A stretch of 64,000 nucleotides of DNA from Microbacterium sp. 5K110 (GCF_005774735.1 NZ_VBUM01000004.1:1-64000), one strand, 5' to 3'; positions 30,526-38,969 are shown, numbered from the stretch's first letter. Program-made: numbers and translations. Notes: generated by a model from the letters alone, not told the origin.

Positions 30526-31734
30526 ATGAACGCTCCCAGGCGCGCCGCGAGGCGCCGTGCCCCGCACCCGGCGGCCGGACCGCTGCGGATCGCCCTCACG
30601 GCACTGACGGCCGCCCTGGGCCTCAGCGCCACCGCGCTCGGAGCCGTCTCGTTGCGGATGGCGCGCACCGTCGTGACTCCCGCGGGCCGCATCCCCGACA
30701 TCGAGGTGGTGAGCCTCGACGTCGCCGCCCAGACGGTGACTCTTTCGCGCACACCCGACACGGTCCTGCCCGGCAGGTACGGCCTGTTCACCACGGGCAC
30801 CGCCGACTACCTGCGGCTCGGATCCGTCGTGAAAGAGGATGCCGCGACGGTCACCCGCAAGCTCCTCACCCACGTACCCGCGGACGCGCAGCTCGCCCCC
30901 GCGGCCGCCTTCAGCGGCTGGTACTACGACAAGCCCGACGACCTGCAGATCCCGTACCGCAACGCCCTCATCGGCACCCCGGTCGGCCCCTGCCCGGCGT
31001 GGGAGTTCCCCGCGGCCATCGACACCGACGTGTGGGTCATTCAGGTGCACGGTCGGGGCACGACCCGCGCCGAGGCGCTGCGGGCAGTGCCGGTGTTCCA
31101 CGACCTCGGCATCACGAGCCTCGTCGTGTCGTATCGCAACGATGGCGAGGCGCCGCGCAGTCGCACGGGCACGTATGCCCTCGGCGCCACCGAGTGGCGC
31201 GACGTCGATGCCGCCATCGGCTACGCCCGACGGCAGGGTGCGCGTCGCATCCTGCTGATGGGCTGGTCGATGGGCGGAGCGATCTGCCTCCAGACCGAGT
31301 TCTCGTCACCCCACCGCGACGTCCTGGTCGGGCTCGTCCTCGAGTCGCCGGTCGCCGACTGGCGCACCGTGCTGCGCTACCAGAGCCGGGAGCTGCGACT
31401 GCCCGCCCCCGTGCTCGGCTTCGCGCAGCAGATCCTGGGATCCGAGTGGGGAGCCGTCCTCACTCGGAGCGGCTCCGCCATCCCTCTCGACCGGCTCGAC
31501 GCCGTCGCGCGCGCGGACGAACTGCGGCATCCGGTGCTGATCCTCCACAGCGACGACGACGGATTCGTGCCGAGCGACGCCTCGCATGCCCTCGCCGAGG
31601 CGCGCCCCGACCTCGTCGCGATGGAGACGTTCTCGGTCGCCCGGCACACGAAGCTGTGGAACTACGACCAAGACCGGTGGACGCGCGCGATCACGGAGTG
31701 GGTGCGGGCGCGAGGACTCGCGACCGGGGAGTGA
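30526..31734 (+). CDS. Alpha/beta hydrolase with N-terminal membrane anchor
   Basis: A 402-residue protein. An Arg-rich start and one hydrophobic helix (about residues 21-42, IALTALTAALGLSATALGAV) suggest an inside-anchored membrane protein. The alpha/beta hydrolase triad is visible: nucleophile serine in GWSMGG, aspartate in HSDDDGFVP and histidine in ARHTKLW. A VIQVHGRGTT oxyanion motif precedes them. The substrate is unknown. TAGAGT at 30511-30516 ends nine bases before the ATG, so the leader is at most a few bases. Confidence 0.85.
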   Translation: MNAPRRAARRRAPHPAAGPLRIALTALTAALGLSATALGAVSLRMARTVVTPAGRIPDIEVVSLDVAAQTVTLSRTPDTVLPGRYGLFTTGTADYLRLGSVVKEDAATVTRKLLTHVPADAQLAPAAAFSGWYYDKPDDLQIPYRNALIGTPVGPCPAWEFPAAIDTDVWVIQVHGRGTTRAEALRAVPVFHDLGITSLVVSYRNDGEAPRSRTGTYALGATEWRDVDAAIGYARRQGARRILLMGWSMGGAICLQTEFSSPHRDVLVGLVLESPVADWRTVLRYQSRELRLPAPVLGFAQQILGSEWGAVLTRSGSAIPLDRLDAVARADELRHPVLILHSDDDGFVPSDASHALAEARPDLVAMETFSVARHTKLWNYDQDRWTRAITEWVRARGLATGE

Positions 31735-31749
31735 GGCGGATGCCGCGCG

Positions 31750-32190
31750 TCAGGCGCCGCTCTTGGCGCGCACCTGACGCTTCGCGCGCATGAGCATGCC
31801 CGTCATCCCTGCGATGCGCAGAGGGCTGACCGCGCGGGTCAGGCCGATGCTCTGCGGGAAGTCGTCGGGGACGGCCAGGACCTCGTCGACCGAGAGGCCG
31901 GTGAGACCCTGGGCCAGGATGCTGGCGAACCCCCGGGTCGTGGGAGCCTCCGCGGGCGCGGTGGCGTGCATCGCCACGAGTCCGGCCTCGTCGACGTCGA
32001 CCACGATGTAGACCGGCGACTGGCACTCCGCGACACGCTCGCACATCTCGGGGTGATCGGCGTACTGCGCCGGCACAGCGGGCAGCTCCTGCGAGAACTC
32101 GAGCAGCAACTGCAGACGGTCGGGCTCGTCGAGCTCGAGGAACTCGTCGCGGATCTCGGCGAGGCGGGCGGGGAGAGTGGTCTCGGACAT
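31750..32190 (-). CDS. sufE: SufE-family sulfur-acceptor protein
   Basis: A 146-residue protein that accepts persulfide sulfur from a cysteine desulfurase for Fe-S cluster assembly. The acceptor cysteine is C56 in RVAECQSPVYI, and the C-terminal half carries RGFASILAQGLTG. It is directly downstream of the rhodanese gene, so a small sulfur-transfer operon is likely. The start is ATG 32190, nine bases from GGAGG; ATG 32199 is directly abutted by that GGAGG. Confidence 0.92.
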   Translation of the reverse strand: MSETTLPARLAEIRDEFLELDEPDRLQLLLEFSQELPAVPAQYADHPEMCERVAECQSPVYIVVDVDEAGLVAMHATAPAEAPTTRGFASILAQGLTGLSVDEVLAVPDDFPQSIGLTRAVSPLRIAGMTGMLMRAKRQVRAKSGA

Positions 32191-32217
32191 CACCGTCATC
32201 CTCCCACGCCCACCGGG

Positions 32218-32280
32218 TCCGGGCTCAGCGTCCGGGGACCTCGCCGGGGTCCGGGCTCAGCGTCCGGGGACCTCGCCGGG
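32218..32280. repeat. Tandem duplication, 32-bp unit, at the 3' end of the rhodanese gene
   Basis: The sequence from 32218 repeats at 32250 with a period of 32 bp. The right copy contains the last codons and stop of the sulfurtransferase gene; the left copy lies outside it, in the gap before sufE. Confidence 0.85.
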
Positions 32281-33159
32281 TTCCGCACCCGAGACGATCG
32301 GCACGCGCACGGCGCTGCCCCACTCGGTCCACGACCCGTCGTAGTTGCGGACGTCCTCGAAGCCGAGCAGGTGCTTCAACACGAACCACGTGTGGCTGGA
32401 GCGCTCCCCGATGCGGCAGTACGCCACGATCTTGTCGCCGTCCTGCAGTCCCGCGCCGTCGCGGTACACGGCATCCAGTTCTTCGCGCGACTTGAAGCCC
32501 CCGTCCTCGGCCACGGCCTTGGCCCAGGGGACGCTCTGCGCGCTCGGGATGTGACCGGCACGCAGCGCCCCCTCGTCGGGGTAGGCCGGGGCGGTCGTCC
32601 GTTCGCCCGAGTACTCCTCGGGGGAGCGGACGTCGATGAGCGGGTTGCCGAGGTGCGCGAGGACGTCGTCCTTGTACGCGCGGATGAGCGAATCGTCGCG
32701 CTCCACGACGGGGTAGTCGGCGGGCTCGACGACCGTCTTGTCGGTGGTGACCGGCCGCCCCTCCGCGATCCACTTGTCGCGCCCGCCGTCGAGCAGACGC
32801 ACGTCTTCGTGGCCGAACAGGGAGAACACCCACAGCGCGTAGGCGGCCCACCAGTTGTTCTTGTCGCCGTAGATGACAACCGTGTCGTCACGGGAGATGC
32901 CCTTGCGGCTGAGCAGTGCGGCAAATCCCTCGCCGTCGACGTAGTCGCGCACCACGGGGTCGTTCAGCTCGGTGTGCCAGTCGACCTTGACCGCTCCGGG
33001 GATGTGCCCGGTCTCGTACAGCAGGACGTCCTCGTCGGATTCCACGACCACGAGGCCCGGCTGCCCGAGGCGTTCCTGCAGCCACTCGCCCGTGACGAGG
33101 CGGCCGGGTTCGGCGTACGCGGCGAACTTGGGGGAGGTGGTGTCGAACTCGACGGTCAC
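32257..33159 (-). CDS. sseA: Thiosulfate/3-mercaptopyruvate sulfurtransferase (two-domain rhodanese)
   Basis: A 300-residue rhodanese with two domains. The inactive N-terminal domain contains [20 protein letters not shown]. The C-terminal domain has the active-site loop [11 protein letters not shown] with the persulfide cysteine. The start is GTG 33159, with GAGGAGAC upstream. It lies ahead of sufE on the same strand. The final residues are encoded within a 32-bp tandem duplication, which leaves a second copy of the stop region downstream. Confidence 0.92.
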   Translation of the reverse strand: MTVEFDTTSPKFAAYAEPGRLVTGEWLQERLGQPGLVVVESDEDVLLYETGHIPGAVKVDWHTELNDPVVRDYVDGEGFAALLSRKGISRDDTVVIYGDKNNWWAAYALWVFSLFGHEDVRLLDGGRDKWIAEGRPVTTDKTVVEPADYPVVERDDSLIRAYKDDVLAHLGNPLIDVRSPEEYSGERTTAPAYPDEGALRAGHIPSAQSVPWAKAVAEDGGFKSREELDAVYRDGAGLQDGDKIVAYCRIGERSSHTWFVLKHLLGFEDVRNYDGSWTEWGSAVRVPIVSGAEPGEVPGR

Positions 33160-33277
33160 GGTGTCTCCTCGGTCGGGGTGGGGGAGCGGGCGGCGTAGGG
33201 TGGACACCGCACCTTCGACCCTAGGACCGCCGCGTCGAAGCAGGCACCTCTCCGTAAGACTGCGACACAGGACGGCC

Positions 33278-34315
33278 ATGACCTCTACGCCTGCGACGAC
33301 CGGCGTCGTGCACCTCATCGATCGTGAGCCGGCCATCTCGGGCGCCGAGATGGTGAGCGCCCTCGTGCCGCCGCCGCAGTTCGACGGCGCGACCTTCGAG
33401 TCGTACCGGGCGGATGCCGCTTACCCGTCGCAGCAAGAGGCGAAGGAGCTGCTCGAGGCGTTCGCCGGACGCACGAACGCGCCGGCGAAGAAGGGCGGGT
33501 TCTTCCGCCGCGCCGAGAAGACCCCGCCGATCAAACCGGGCGTCTACCTCGACGGCGGATTCGGCGTGGGCAAGACCCACCTGCTCGCCGCGATCTACCA
33601 CGCGATGCCCGCGCGGCGGAAGTACTTCGGGTCCTTCATCGAGTACACCGCCCTGGTCGGGGTCCTCGGGTACGCCAAGGCCGTCGAGCTGTTCCGCGGC
33701 TCCGACCTGCTGTGCATCGACGAGTTCGAACTCGACGACCCCGGCGACACGATGGTCATGACCCGGCTGCTCGGCGAGCTCGTGGCATCCGGAACCCGTC
33801 TGGCGGCCACCTCGAACACCCCGCCGAACGCGCTCGGCGAGGGACGCTTCGCCGCCCAGGACTTCTTGCGCGAAATCCAGTCGATGGCCGACAGTTTCCG
33901 CACGATCCGTATCGACGGCACCGACTTCCGGCAGCGCGCGATCGACGGCGAGGCCCGCGTCCTCTCGGATGCCGACTACGCCGACGCGATCCGGGATGCC
34001 GCCGCCCGTGGCGTCGCCACCGACGATGAGTTCGGCGCCGTCGTGGCGCACCTCGCCCGCGTGCACCCGTCACGGTTCATCCGCCTCATCGACGGCGTCG
34101 ACACCATCGGGCTGCGCGACGTGCAGGTCCTGCACGATCAGTCCGCCGCCCTGCGACTGGTCGCCTTCATCGACCGTGCCTACGACGCGCAGATCCCGAT
34201 CCGTGCCACGGGGGTGCCGCTGAACACCGTCTTCGCGGACGAGATGTTGTCCGGCGGATACCGCAAGAAGTACCTGCGGGCCGTGTCACGCCTGGTGGCG
34301 TTGACGCACTCCTGA
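33278..34315 (+). CDS. zapE: Cell division protein ZapE (AFG1-like ATPase)
   Basis: A 345-residue AAA-type P-loop ATPase of the ZapE/AFG1 family, linked in other bacteria to Z-ring stability. The Walker A motif is GGFGVGKTH and Walker B is [11 protein letters not shown], followed by the sensor region [17 protein letters not shown]. The start is ATG 33278; an upstream open extension overlaps the divergent sseA. TAGGGT at 33196-33201 is a possible -10 element. Confidence 0.92.
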   Translation: MTSTPATTGVVHLIDREPAISGAEMVSALVPPPQFDGATFESYRADAAYPSQQEAKELLEAFAGRTNAPAKKGGFFRRAEKTPPIKPGVYLDGGFGVGKTHLLAAIYHAMPARRKYFGSFIEYTALVGVLGYAKAVELFRGSDLLCIDEFELDDPGDTMVMTRLLGELVASGTRLAATSNTPPNALGEGRFAAQDFLREIQSMADSFRTIRIDGTDFRQRAIDGEARVLSDADYADAIRDAAARGVATDDEFGAVVAHLARVHPSRFIRLIDGVDTIGLRDVQVLHDQSAALRLVAFIDRAYDAQIPIRATGVPLNTVFADEMLSGGYRKKYLRAVSRLVALTHS

Positions 34316-34378
34316 ACGACCCTTTCATCGCGGCTTCGCGGCACGGGGAAATCTGATGTTTACACGCGACCGTCCGCT

Positions 34379-34394
34379 GTAACGCACTCGAAAC
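34379..34394 (+). promoter_or_regulatory. Candidate GlnR box upstream of amtB
   Basis: GTAAC-N6-GAAAC matches the actinobacterial GlnR half-site pair (gTnAC-N6-GaAAC). A second GAAAC occurs at 34413-34417, 23 bp on, close to the two-turn spacing of tandem GlnR boxes. It lies about 90 bp before the amtB start. GlnR activates ammonium transport under nitrogen limitation, so the context fits. Confidence 0.5.
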
Positions 34395-34483
34395 ACGAAT
34401 CCCACGCCGGTGGAAACCGGGGCTGTGGACACTGAGGGGACCCGACGCTACACCTGCGTCCCTGCAGAGAGGTTCTCTTCGAG

Positions 34484-35758
34484 ATGGATCAAGGCAACAC
34501 CGCATTCATCCTGATAGCAGCGGCACTCGTGCTGCTCATGACGCCAGGACTCGCGTTCTTCTACGGCGGACTTGTCAAGGCCAAGAGCGTCATCAGCATG
34601 ATGATGATGAGCTTCGGCGCCATGGGACTCATCGGAGTCCTGTGGGTCCTCTACGGCTACGCGATCGCCTTCCCCGCCACTGAGGCGGGCACCACGCAGG
34701 CCCCGTGGGCCATCGACTTCAACGAGCTCGGCCTCTCGGGCGTGCTCGAGACGCCGGAAGGCGCCGCCTACCCGCCGCTGGCCTTCGTCGCCTTCCAGGC
34801 CACGTTCGCCATCATCACCGTCGCGCTGGTCTCGGGTGCCATCGCCGACCGCGCCAAGTTCGGTTCGTGGATGGTCTTCGCCCTCATCTGGTCGACGGTC
34901 GTCTACTTCCCGGTCGCCAGCTGGGTCTTCAACTTCGGTCTCGCCGAGGACGGCTCGTTCTCGTACGGTGGCTGGATCACGAAGGGCATGCAGGACGTCT
35001 TCGGCGTCGGTGCGATCGACTTCGCCGGTGGTACCGCTGTCCACATCAACGCCGGTGCCGCAGCTCTCGCCCTCGCCCTGGTGCTCGGCAAGCGCGTCGG
35101 CTTCCAGAAGGGCGCCCACGTCCCCCACAACCCGCCGTTCGTGCTCCTCGGCGCGGGCCTGCTGTGGTTCGGCTGGTTCGGCTTCAACGCCGGTTCGGAA
35201 CTCGCCGCCGACGGCACCGCCGCTCTCGCCTTCGTCAACACGATCGCCGCTCCCGCCGCCGCTCTGCTGGCCTGGCTGATCGTCGAGAAGTTCAAGGACG
35301 GCAAGCCGACCTCCGTCGGCGCCGCTTCCGGCGCGGTCGCGGGTCTGGTCGCGATCACCCCCGCGTGTGCCGCGCTCGACCCGATCTGGGCGATCGTGCT
35401 CGGCCTGCTGGCCGGTGCCGTCTGCGCGCTGGCGATCGAGCTGAAGTTCAAGCTCGGCTTCGACGACTCGCTCGACGTGGTCGGCATCCACCTCGTCGGC
35501 GGTCTGCTCGGCACGCTGTACCTGGGCGTCTTCGCCCGGAACACGGGCCTCATCGAGAGCGGTTCCTTCAACCAGCTGCTCGTCCAGGCCATCGCCGCGC
35601 TGGCCGTCCTGGTCTACTCCTTCGTGCTGGCCTACATCATCGGCTTCGCGATCGAGAAGACGATGGGCTTCCGCGTCAAGAACGAGGACGAGATCGCCGG
35701 CATCGACACCGTCGTGCACGGCGAAGAGGGCTACGTCCTCAGCGACACCCGCGGCTGA
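34484..35758 (+). CDS. amtB: Ammonium transporter
   Basis: A 424-residue Amt-family channel with about 11 hydrophobic helices and an N-terminus outside, no cleaved signal. The pore twin histidines are in GGTAVHINAG and VVGIHLVGGLLG. The conserved AFFYGGLVKAKSV is near the N-terminus and NPPFVLLGAGLLWFGWFGFN is in the middle. No glnK or glnD follows within the window, unlike many actinobacterial loci. A GlnR-like box lies upstream. Start ATG 34484. Confidence 0.96.
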   Translation: MDQGNTAFILIAAALVLLMTPGLAFFYGGLVKAKSVISMMMMSFGAMGLIGVLWVLYGYAIAFPATEAGTTQAPWAIDFNELGLSGVLETPEGAAYPPLAFVAFQATFAIITVALVSGAIADRAKFGSWMVFALIWSTVVYFPVASWVFNFGLAEDGSFSYGGWITKGMQDVFGVGAIDFAGGTAVHINAGAAALALALVLGKRVGFQKGAHVPHNPPFVLLGAGLLWFGWFGFNAGSELAADGTAALAFVNTIAAPAAALLAWLIVEKFKDGKPTSVGAASGAVAGLVAITPACAALDPIWAIVLGLLAGAVCALAIELKFKLGFDDSLDVVGIHLVGGLLGTLYLGVFARNTGLIESGSFNQLLVQAIAALAVLVYSFVLAYIIGFAIEKTMGFRVKNEDEIAGIDTVVHGEEGYVLSDTRG

Positions 35759-35842
35759 CACCCGCACCCGCTCGACGGGGCGTCACGGATTCGTCCGTGG
35801 CGCCCCGTTCGTCGTGCGTCCGGCGGCGCGCGGCAGTCTGTC

Positions 35843-35848
35843 TAGGGT
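35843..35848 (+). promoter_or_regulatory. Candidate -10 box (TAGGGT) of a leaderless promoter
   Basis: TAGGGT ends six bases before the ATG at 35855 of the MazF-like gene, so the transcript would begin at the start codon. Confidence 0.45.
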
Positions 35849-35854
35849 GAGGGA

Positions 35855-36400
35855 ATGGGAACCGCGTCGCGCCTCGTCTCCGCCCTCCTGAGGGCCTTCC
35901 GCCCCTCCAGCCCCGTGCGGCGCTCCGCCCCCGCTCCTCGGCCGCAGGAGACCGGACGAAGGGCCGACGCCGTCCGGCCGGGCCAGGCGGCCGGTGAGAC
36001 GGCGACCGTCGAGGTGGCACCTCCGCGCCGGCTGACCCTGACGTATGCTCCCACGCGCGATGGCGCCCCCGACGGCGGCGAGATCATCTGGACGTGGGTG
36101 CCCTACGAAGAGCGCGACGGCCGCGGCAAGGACCGACCGGTGCTCGTCATCGGACGAGCGGATGCCACCCGCTCCTACGCCGTGCGCCTGACCAGCAAGC
36201 CGCACGCCGGCGACCGCGACTACCTCGCCCTGGGCACGGGGGAGTGGGACCCCCAGGGTCGCCCCTCGTGGGTCGACATCGAGCAGGTGTACCTCGTGCA
36301 CGACGCCGGCATGCGCCGCGAGGCCGCGGCCCTGGACCGACGCCGTTTCGACGCCGTGGCATCCGCTCTCGCGCAGCGGTACGGGTGGCGCCTGGGCTGA
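35855..36400 (+). CDS. Orphan PemK/MazF-family protein
   Basis: A 181-residue protein with a MazF/PemK-like fold (ribonuclease toxin family) in its C-terminal two thirds: WTWVPYEERDGRGKDRPVLV, VRLTSKPHAGDRDYLALG and WVDIEQVYLV. An Arg/Pro-rich extension of about 55 residues precedes it. No antitoxin-sized gene with the right orientation is adjacent, so it is either an orphan or a non-toxic housekeeping relative, as is common in actinobacteria. It lies between amtB and the prophage end. Confidence 0.8.
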   Translation: MGTASRLVSALLRAFRPSSPVRRSAPAPRPQETGRRADAVRPGQAAGETATVEVAPPRRLTLTYAPTRDGAPDGGEIIWTWVPYEERDGRGKDRPVLVIGRADATRSYAVRLTSKPHAGDRDYLALGTGEWDPQGRPSWVDIEQVYLVHDAGMRREAAALDRRRFDAVASALAQRYGWRLG

Positions 36401-36512
36401 CCCCCGGCTCGGCGCCGCGGCGCGGGCCGCAAAACTGCACGCCGCTGACAAAACCACAGCAGCCTGCAATGGAGATGTCAGGCGGGTGCAGTCTCGGCGT
36501 GCGTGCCCGGCA

Positions 36513-36866
36513 TCACGAGACCGTGGGCAGCACGCGGACCAACGTGTCGGCCGCGAGCGACAGGTTCGCAAGTTGGAACCAGATCACAGCCCCTGCGATC
36601 GCAACGAACCACAGCGTGTCGACGAGGGGGCTGCGACGGATGATCCGCTGCACGACGAGGGCGACCGGTGTCGCCATCGCGATAGTGGCTCCGGCAACCT
36701 GCGCGAACGCCATACGCACGTAGTCGTGGGCATCGGGACTGGACGATCTGGTGAAAGCTATTCCGAGCGCGAACGGCACGACCAGGACGCCCACCACAAG
36801 GATGACGCCGGAGGAGAAGCCGCCAAGGCGCGTGCCGGGCATCGGACGCGTCTCGGTCTGGGTCAC
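36513..36866 (-). CDS. Small integral membrane protein
   Basis: A 117-residue protein with three hydrophobic segments (GVILVVGVLVVPFALGIAF, FAQVAGATIAMATPVALVV, LWFVAIAGAVIWFQLANL). No family is recognised. The start is taken as GTG 36866. It is the last chromosomal gene before the prophage and is transcribed leftward. Confidence 0.65.
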   Translation of the reverse strand: MTQTETRPMPGTRLGGFSSGVILVVGVLVVPFALGIAFTRSSSPDAHDYVRMAFAQVAGATIAMATPVALVVQRIIRRSPLVDTLWFVAIAGAVIWFQLANLSLAADTLVRVLPTVS

Positions 36867-36923
36867 GGGTCGAGTCTAGGAAGACGGGCGTCGAGACCAT
36901 AAGGCCCTCGGCAGGAGACGACG

Positions 36924-36947
36924 AAGCCCCCGGCGAACCGGGGGCTT
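36924..36947 (-). terminator. Terminator of the interrupted tRNA-Val locus
   Basis: AAGCCCCCGG and CCGGGGGCTT form a perfect 10-bp stem with a CGAA loop. It lies directly beyond the 3' end of the tRNA-Val fragment and is probably the original tRNA terminator, now separated from the intact gene by the prophage. Confidence 0.7.
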
Positions 36948-36950
36948 ATG

Positions 36951-36995
36951 CGGTGGGCAATACCAGACTCGAACTGATGACCTCTTCCGTGTGAA
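36951..36995 (-). other. attL: duplicated 3' half of tRNA-Val(CAC)
   Basis: Read on the minus strand, this stretch gives the anticodon loop TTCACAC (anticodon CAC), the 3' anticodon stem GGAAG, variable loop AGGTC, T-arm ATCAG-TTCGAGT-CTGGT, acceptor strand ATTGCCC, discriminator A and CC. To the right the sequence no longer pairs with the anticodon stem and no D-arm exists, so only the 3' half is present. This is the expected att core left when a phage integrates into a leftward tRNA gene; the intact gene should sit at attR, beyond the window. Confidence 0.8.
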
Positions 36996-37069
36996 TCTAT
37001 CCAAGCGCATATAACGCCGAGAAGCAGCATGTAGCGACACGCAGCTTATCCCAGGTCAGCGGTTTAATC

Positions 37070-38239
37070 TCACGTAACGACGCGAAGGCCGGTATAGCCG
37101 CGAATAGTCGCGGCCTGCTCCACGTTCGCCCCATGCGGGGACCGCATCGCGTGTTCGATGTCGCTCGCCTCGGGCTGGAGGAAGTGCGCGTAGATCTCGG
37201 TGGTGGTGATGCTTGCGTGCCCGAGCAGATCGGCGATCCGGCCGAGCGGCACACCGTCTTGTGCGAGCCAACTTGCGTAGGTGTGTCGGAGGTCGTGCAG
37301 GCTGATCCCGAGATCGCCGAGGCCGGCCGCTTTCAGTGCTGGGATGAGGATGCGTTGTGAGAAGTTCCGGTCGTCACGTGCGCCTCCCTGTACTGCCGGG
37401 AACAGCAGGCCTGAGGGGCACTTGCCGTGTCGGTGCGGGAGGCCGCACCCGGTGGGCTCGGGCACGTCAAGTTCATCCACGGCCCATTGCAGGACCGGCA
37501 CGCGCCTGATCCGCCGACCTTTCGGGTAGGGCTTGATCTCGCGTCCATCCGTCACGTCGGCCACGGTCACGAACCCGCGTCGCAGATCGAGGTTGTGGAT
37601 GTGCAGGCCGGCCAGTTCACCCCAACGGATGCCGGTGCCGACGAGGAAGTCGAGCACGGCGCGGTCCTGCCGGTCAGCGACCTTGGCGACGAGCGCGGCG
37701 TATTGCTCGCGCGAGAGGAATACGGGATCAGTTGGTGGGTTCGGTGGCAGCTTGATTCTGACGGCGGGGTTCTCGGAAATCAGCTCGGCGTCGAGCGCCG
37801 CCATGAGGGACGAGCCGAACAGGTTGAGGTAGCGTCGCGCGGTCGCGGGCTTCCGATGACGAGGAGCGTCCTCGGAGCCTATGTTCTCTGCGATCAGCGC
37901 AGTGGCCCACGCCTTGACGTCCTGCCGCGTAATGAGCGCGAGCGGCTTATCACCCCAACGGGGCATCAGGTGCATAGCGACCACACCGGCTTCGGTCCTG
38001 CGCGTTTCGGGCTCGATTGCGCGAGACGGCCACCAGATATCGTGCCACTCGCGCCAGGTGATGAGGCCCGCGCGCGGGTCACGCCAGTCTGGTCGCTTGA
38101 CCTTCCCCTCAGCCTCGATCGCGGCGTCCCGCGCAGCCTTCTTGTGGGAGAACGTGCCGGGGAGGCTGATCGCGTCACCGTTGGGTAGACGGTAGCGGGC
38201 GCGATACCGGCCCGACGGGAGCTTTTCAGTCCATGCCAC
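37070..38239 (-). CDS. int: Tyrosine site-specific integrase
   Basis: A 389-residue phage integrase. The N-terminal arm-binding region (AP2-like, about residues 1-60) is followed by a SAM-like core-binding domain and the catalytic domain with GTGIRWGELAGL (Arg), HDLRHTYASW (His/Arg), LGHAS (His) and the nucleophile tyrosine in TTTEIYAHF. The gene reads toward attL, about 75 bp away. Directionality is probably set by the excisionase-like gene at 38969. Confidence 0.95.
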   Translation of the reverse strand: MAWTEKLPSGRYRARYRLPNGDAISLPGTFSHKKAARDAAIEAEGKVKRPDWRDPRAGLITWREWHDIWWPSRAIEPETRRTEAGVVAMHLMPRWGDKPLALITRQDVKAWATALIAENIGSEDAPRHRKPATARRYLNLFGSSLMAALDAELISENPAVRIKLPPNPPTDPVFLSREQYAALVAKVADRQDRAVLDFLVGTGIRWGELAGLHIHNLDLRRGFVTVADVTDGREIKPYPKGRRIRRVPVLQWAVDELDVPEPTGCGLPHRHGKCPSGLLFPAVQGGARDDRNFSQRILIPALKAAGLGDLGISLHDLRHTYASWLAQDGVPLGRIADLLGHASITTTEIYAHFLQPEASDIEHAMRSPHGANVEQAATIRGYTGLRVVT

Positions 38240-38312
38240 GAGTGTTCACCGAGCCGTGTTCGTCTGTGCGGGAGCGTCGATCGACGCTAGAGCGAAACAA
38301 GGTTGGGGCACC

Positions 38313-38450
38313 ATGTTCAGGGCAATGGCCATCGGGGAAGAGTTCACGCTGCTCGACGCAATATGCGAGGCACGCGAGCGGGGACTTTCGCTGGAGGAGT
38401 TCATCGCTGAAGCCGTTCGCGAGCGCGACCGATCAGAGTCTCTGGGGTGA
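38313..38450 (+). CDS. Possible small acidic protein between int and repressor
   Basis: A 45-residue frame (ATG 38313) with a helical, charged C-terminal half (EFTLLDAICEARERGLSLEE). It runs opposite to int and overlaps the 3' end of the repressor gene by 50 bp in antisense. The codon usage is only moderately host-like. It could be a real small gene or chance. Confidence 0.3.
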   Translation: MFRAMAIGEEFTLLDAICEARERGLSLEEFIAEAVRERDRSESLG

Positions 38451-38643
38451 CGCCGAGGGCGGTCGTGAACTCGATGAAGGCCCAGAGGGGCATCGGGCGC
38501 TCCTTGCGAAGGTAGTTACGGGTCGAGTCGTAGGGGCGGCCGACTCGAACGGAAAGCTCCCGCATCGTGATGCCGGTCGCGCCCAGTTCGCCGTTCAGCT
38601 CGTCGATGATCGCGGCTTGTAGCGCGTCGTCAGATTCGGTCAT
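38401..38643 (-). CDS. Prophage repressor (HTH, XRE-like)
   Basis: An 80-residue DNA-binding protein: the helix-turn-helix is about residues 25-65 (ITMRELSVRVGRPYDSTRNYL, then PLWAFIEFTTALGVTPETL). It is divergent from a Cro-like gene, the standard layout of an immunity switch, so it is the likely lysogeny repressor. It has no cleavage/oligomerisation domain, so induction by RecA autocleavage is not expected. The start is ATG 38643, seven bases after a TATGAT box, suggesting a leaderless mRNA. Confidence 0.8.
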   Translation of the reverse strand: MTESDDALQAAIIDELNGELGATGITMRELSVRVGRPYDSTRNYLRKERPMPLWAFIEFTTALGVTPETLIGRARERLQR

Positions 38644-38650
38644 GCGGCCC

Positions 38651-38656
38651 ATCATA
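38651..38656 (-). promoter_or_regulatory. -10 box (TATGAT) of the repressor promoter
   Basis: On the minus strand TATGAT is followed by seven bases and then the repressor ATG at 38643. The -35 is weak (TTCCGT at 16 bp). The 95-bp divergent region contains two similar words, GGCAAATCGACC (38659-38670) and GGTCATACGACC (38712-38723), that are candidate operators overlapping both promoters. Confidence 0.5.
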
Positions 38657-38703
38657 TTGGCAAATCGACCAGACGGAAGGGCCGTATTGCCCAATCGTGT
38701 GTG

Positions 38704-38732
38704 TTGAGTTTGGTCATACGACCCACTACGGT
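38704..38732 (+). promoter_or_regulatory. Early rightward promoter (TTGAGT-17-TACGGT)
   Basis: TTGAGT at 38704-38709, a 17-bp spacer, then TACGGT at 38727-38732; six bases later is the Cro-like ATG at 38739. The mRNA should start at the AUG. GGTCATACGACC, an inverted GGTC/GACC word, lies in the spacer where a repressor would block polymerase. Confidence 0.6.
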
Positions 38733-38738
38733 GGACGC

Positions 38739-38969
38739 ATGACCAACCCCCACGCGATTGTCGAGCGGATCGAGCAGGCGCGGCTCGCAGCACACCGGAG
38801 CGTTGCATGGCTATCCGAGGCCACGGGCATCGCGGACAAGACTCTGCGGCGGCGCCTCAACGCGCCGGACCAGTTCACGCTTGCGGAGTTGAACGCCATC
38901 GCCACTGCCCTCGGCGTCACGCTTGAGTACCTCTTCGCCCCGGCGGCCGCAGCGAAGGTAGCGGCCTGA
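38739..38969 (+). CDS. Cro-like HTH protein
   Basis: A 76-residue HTH protein with SVAWLSEATGIADKTLRRRL and FTLAELNAIATALGVTLEYL. It is the first gene of the rightward early operon and opposes the repressor. The ATG at 38739 is chosen over GTG 38697 because the promoter spans that region. Its stop overlaps the next start by one base. Confidence 0.85.
   Translation: MTNPHAIVERIEQARLAAHRSVAWLSEATGIADKTLRRRLNAPDQFTLAELNAIATALGVTLEYLFAPAAAAKVAA

Noticed and set aside
36925-36995. Complete tRNA gene at the prophage border
   Set aside because: Only the 3' half (anticodon loop to acceptor end) can be folded; no D-arm or 5' acceptor strand follows to the right, so it is an attachment-site remnant.
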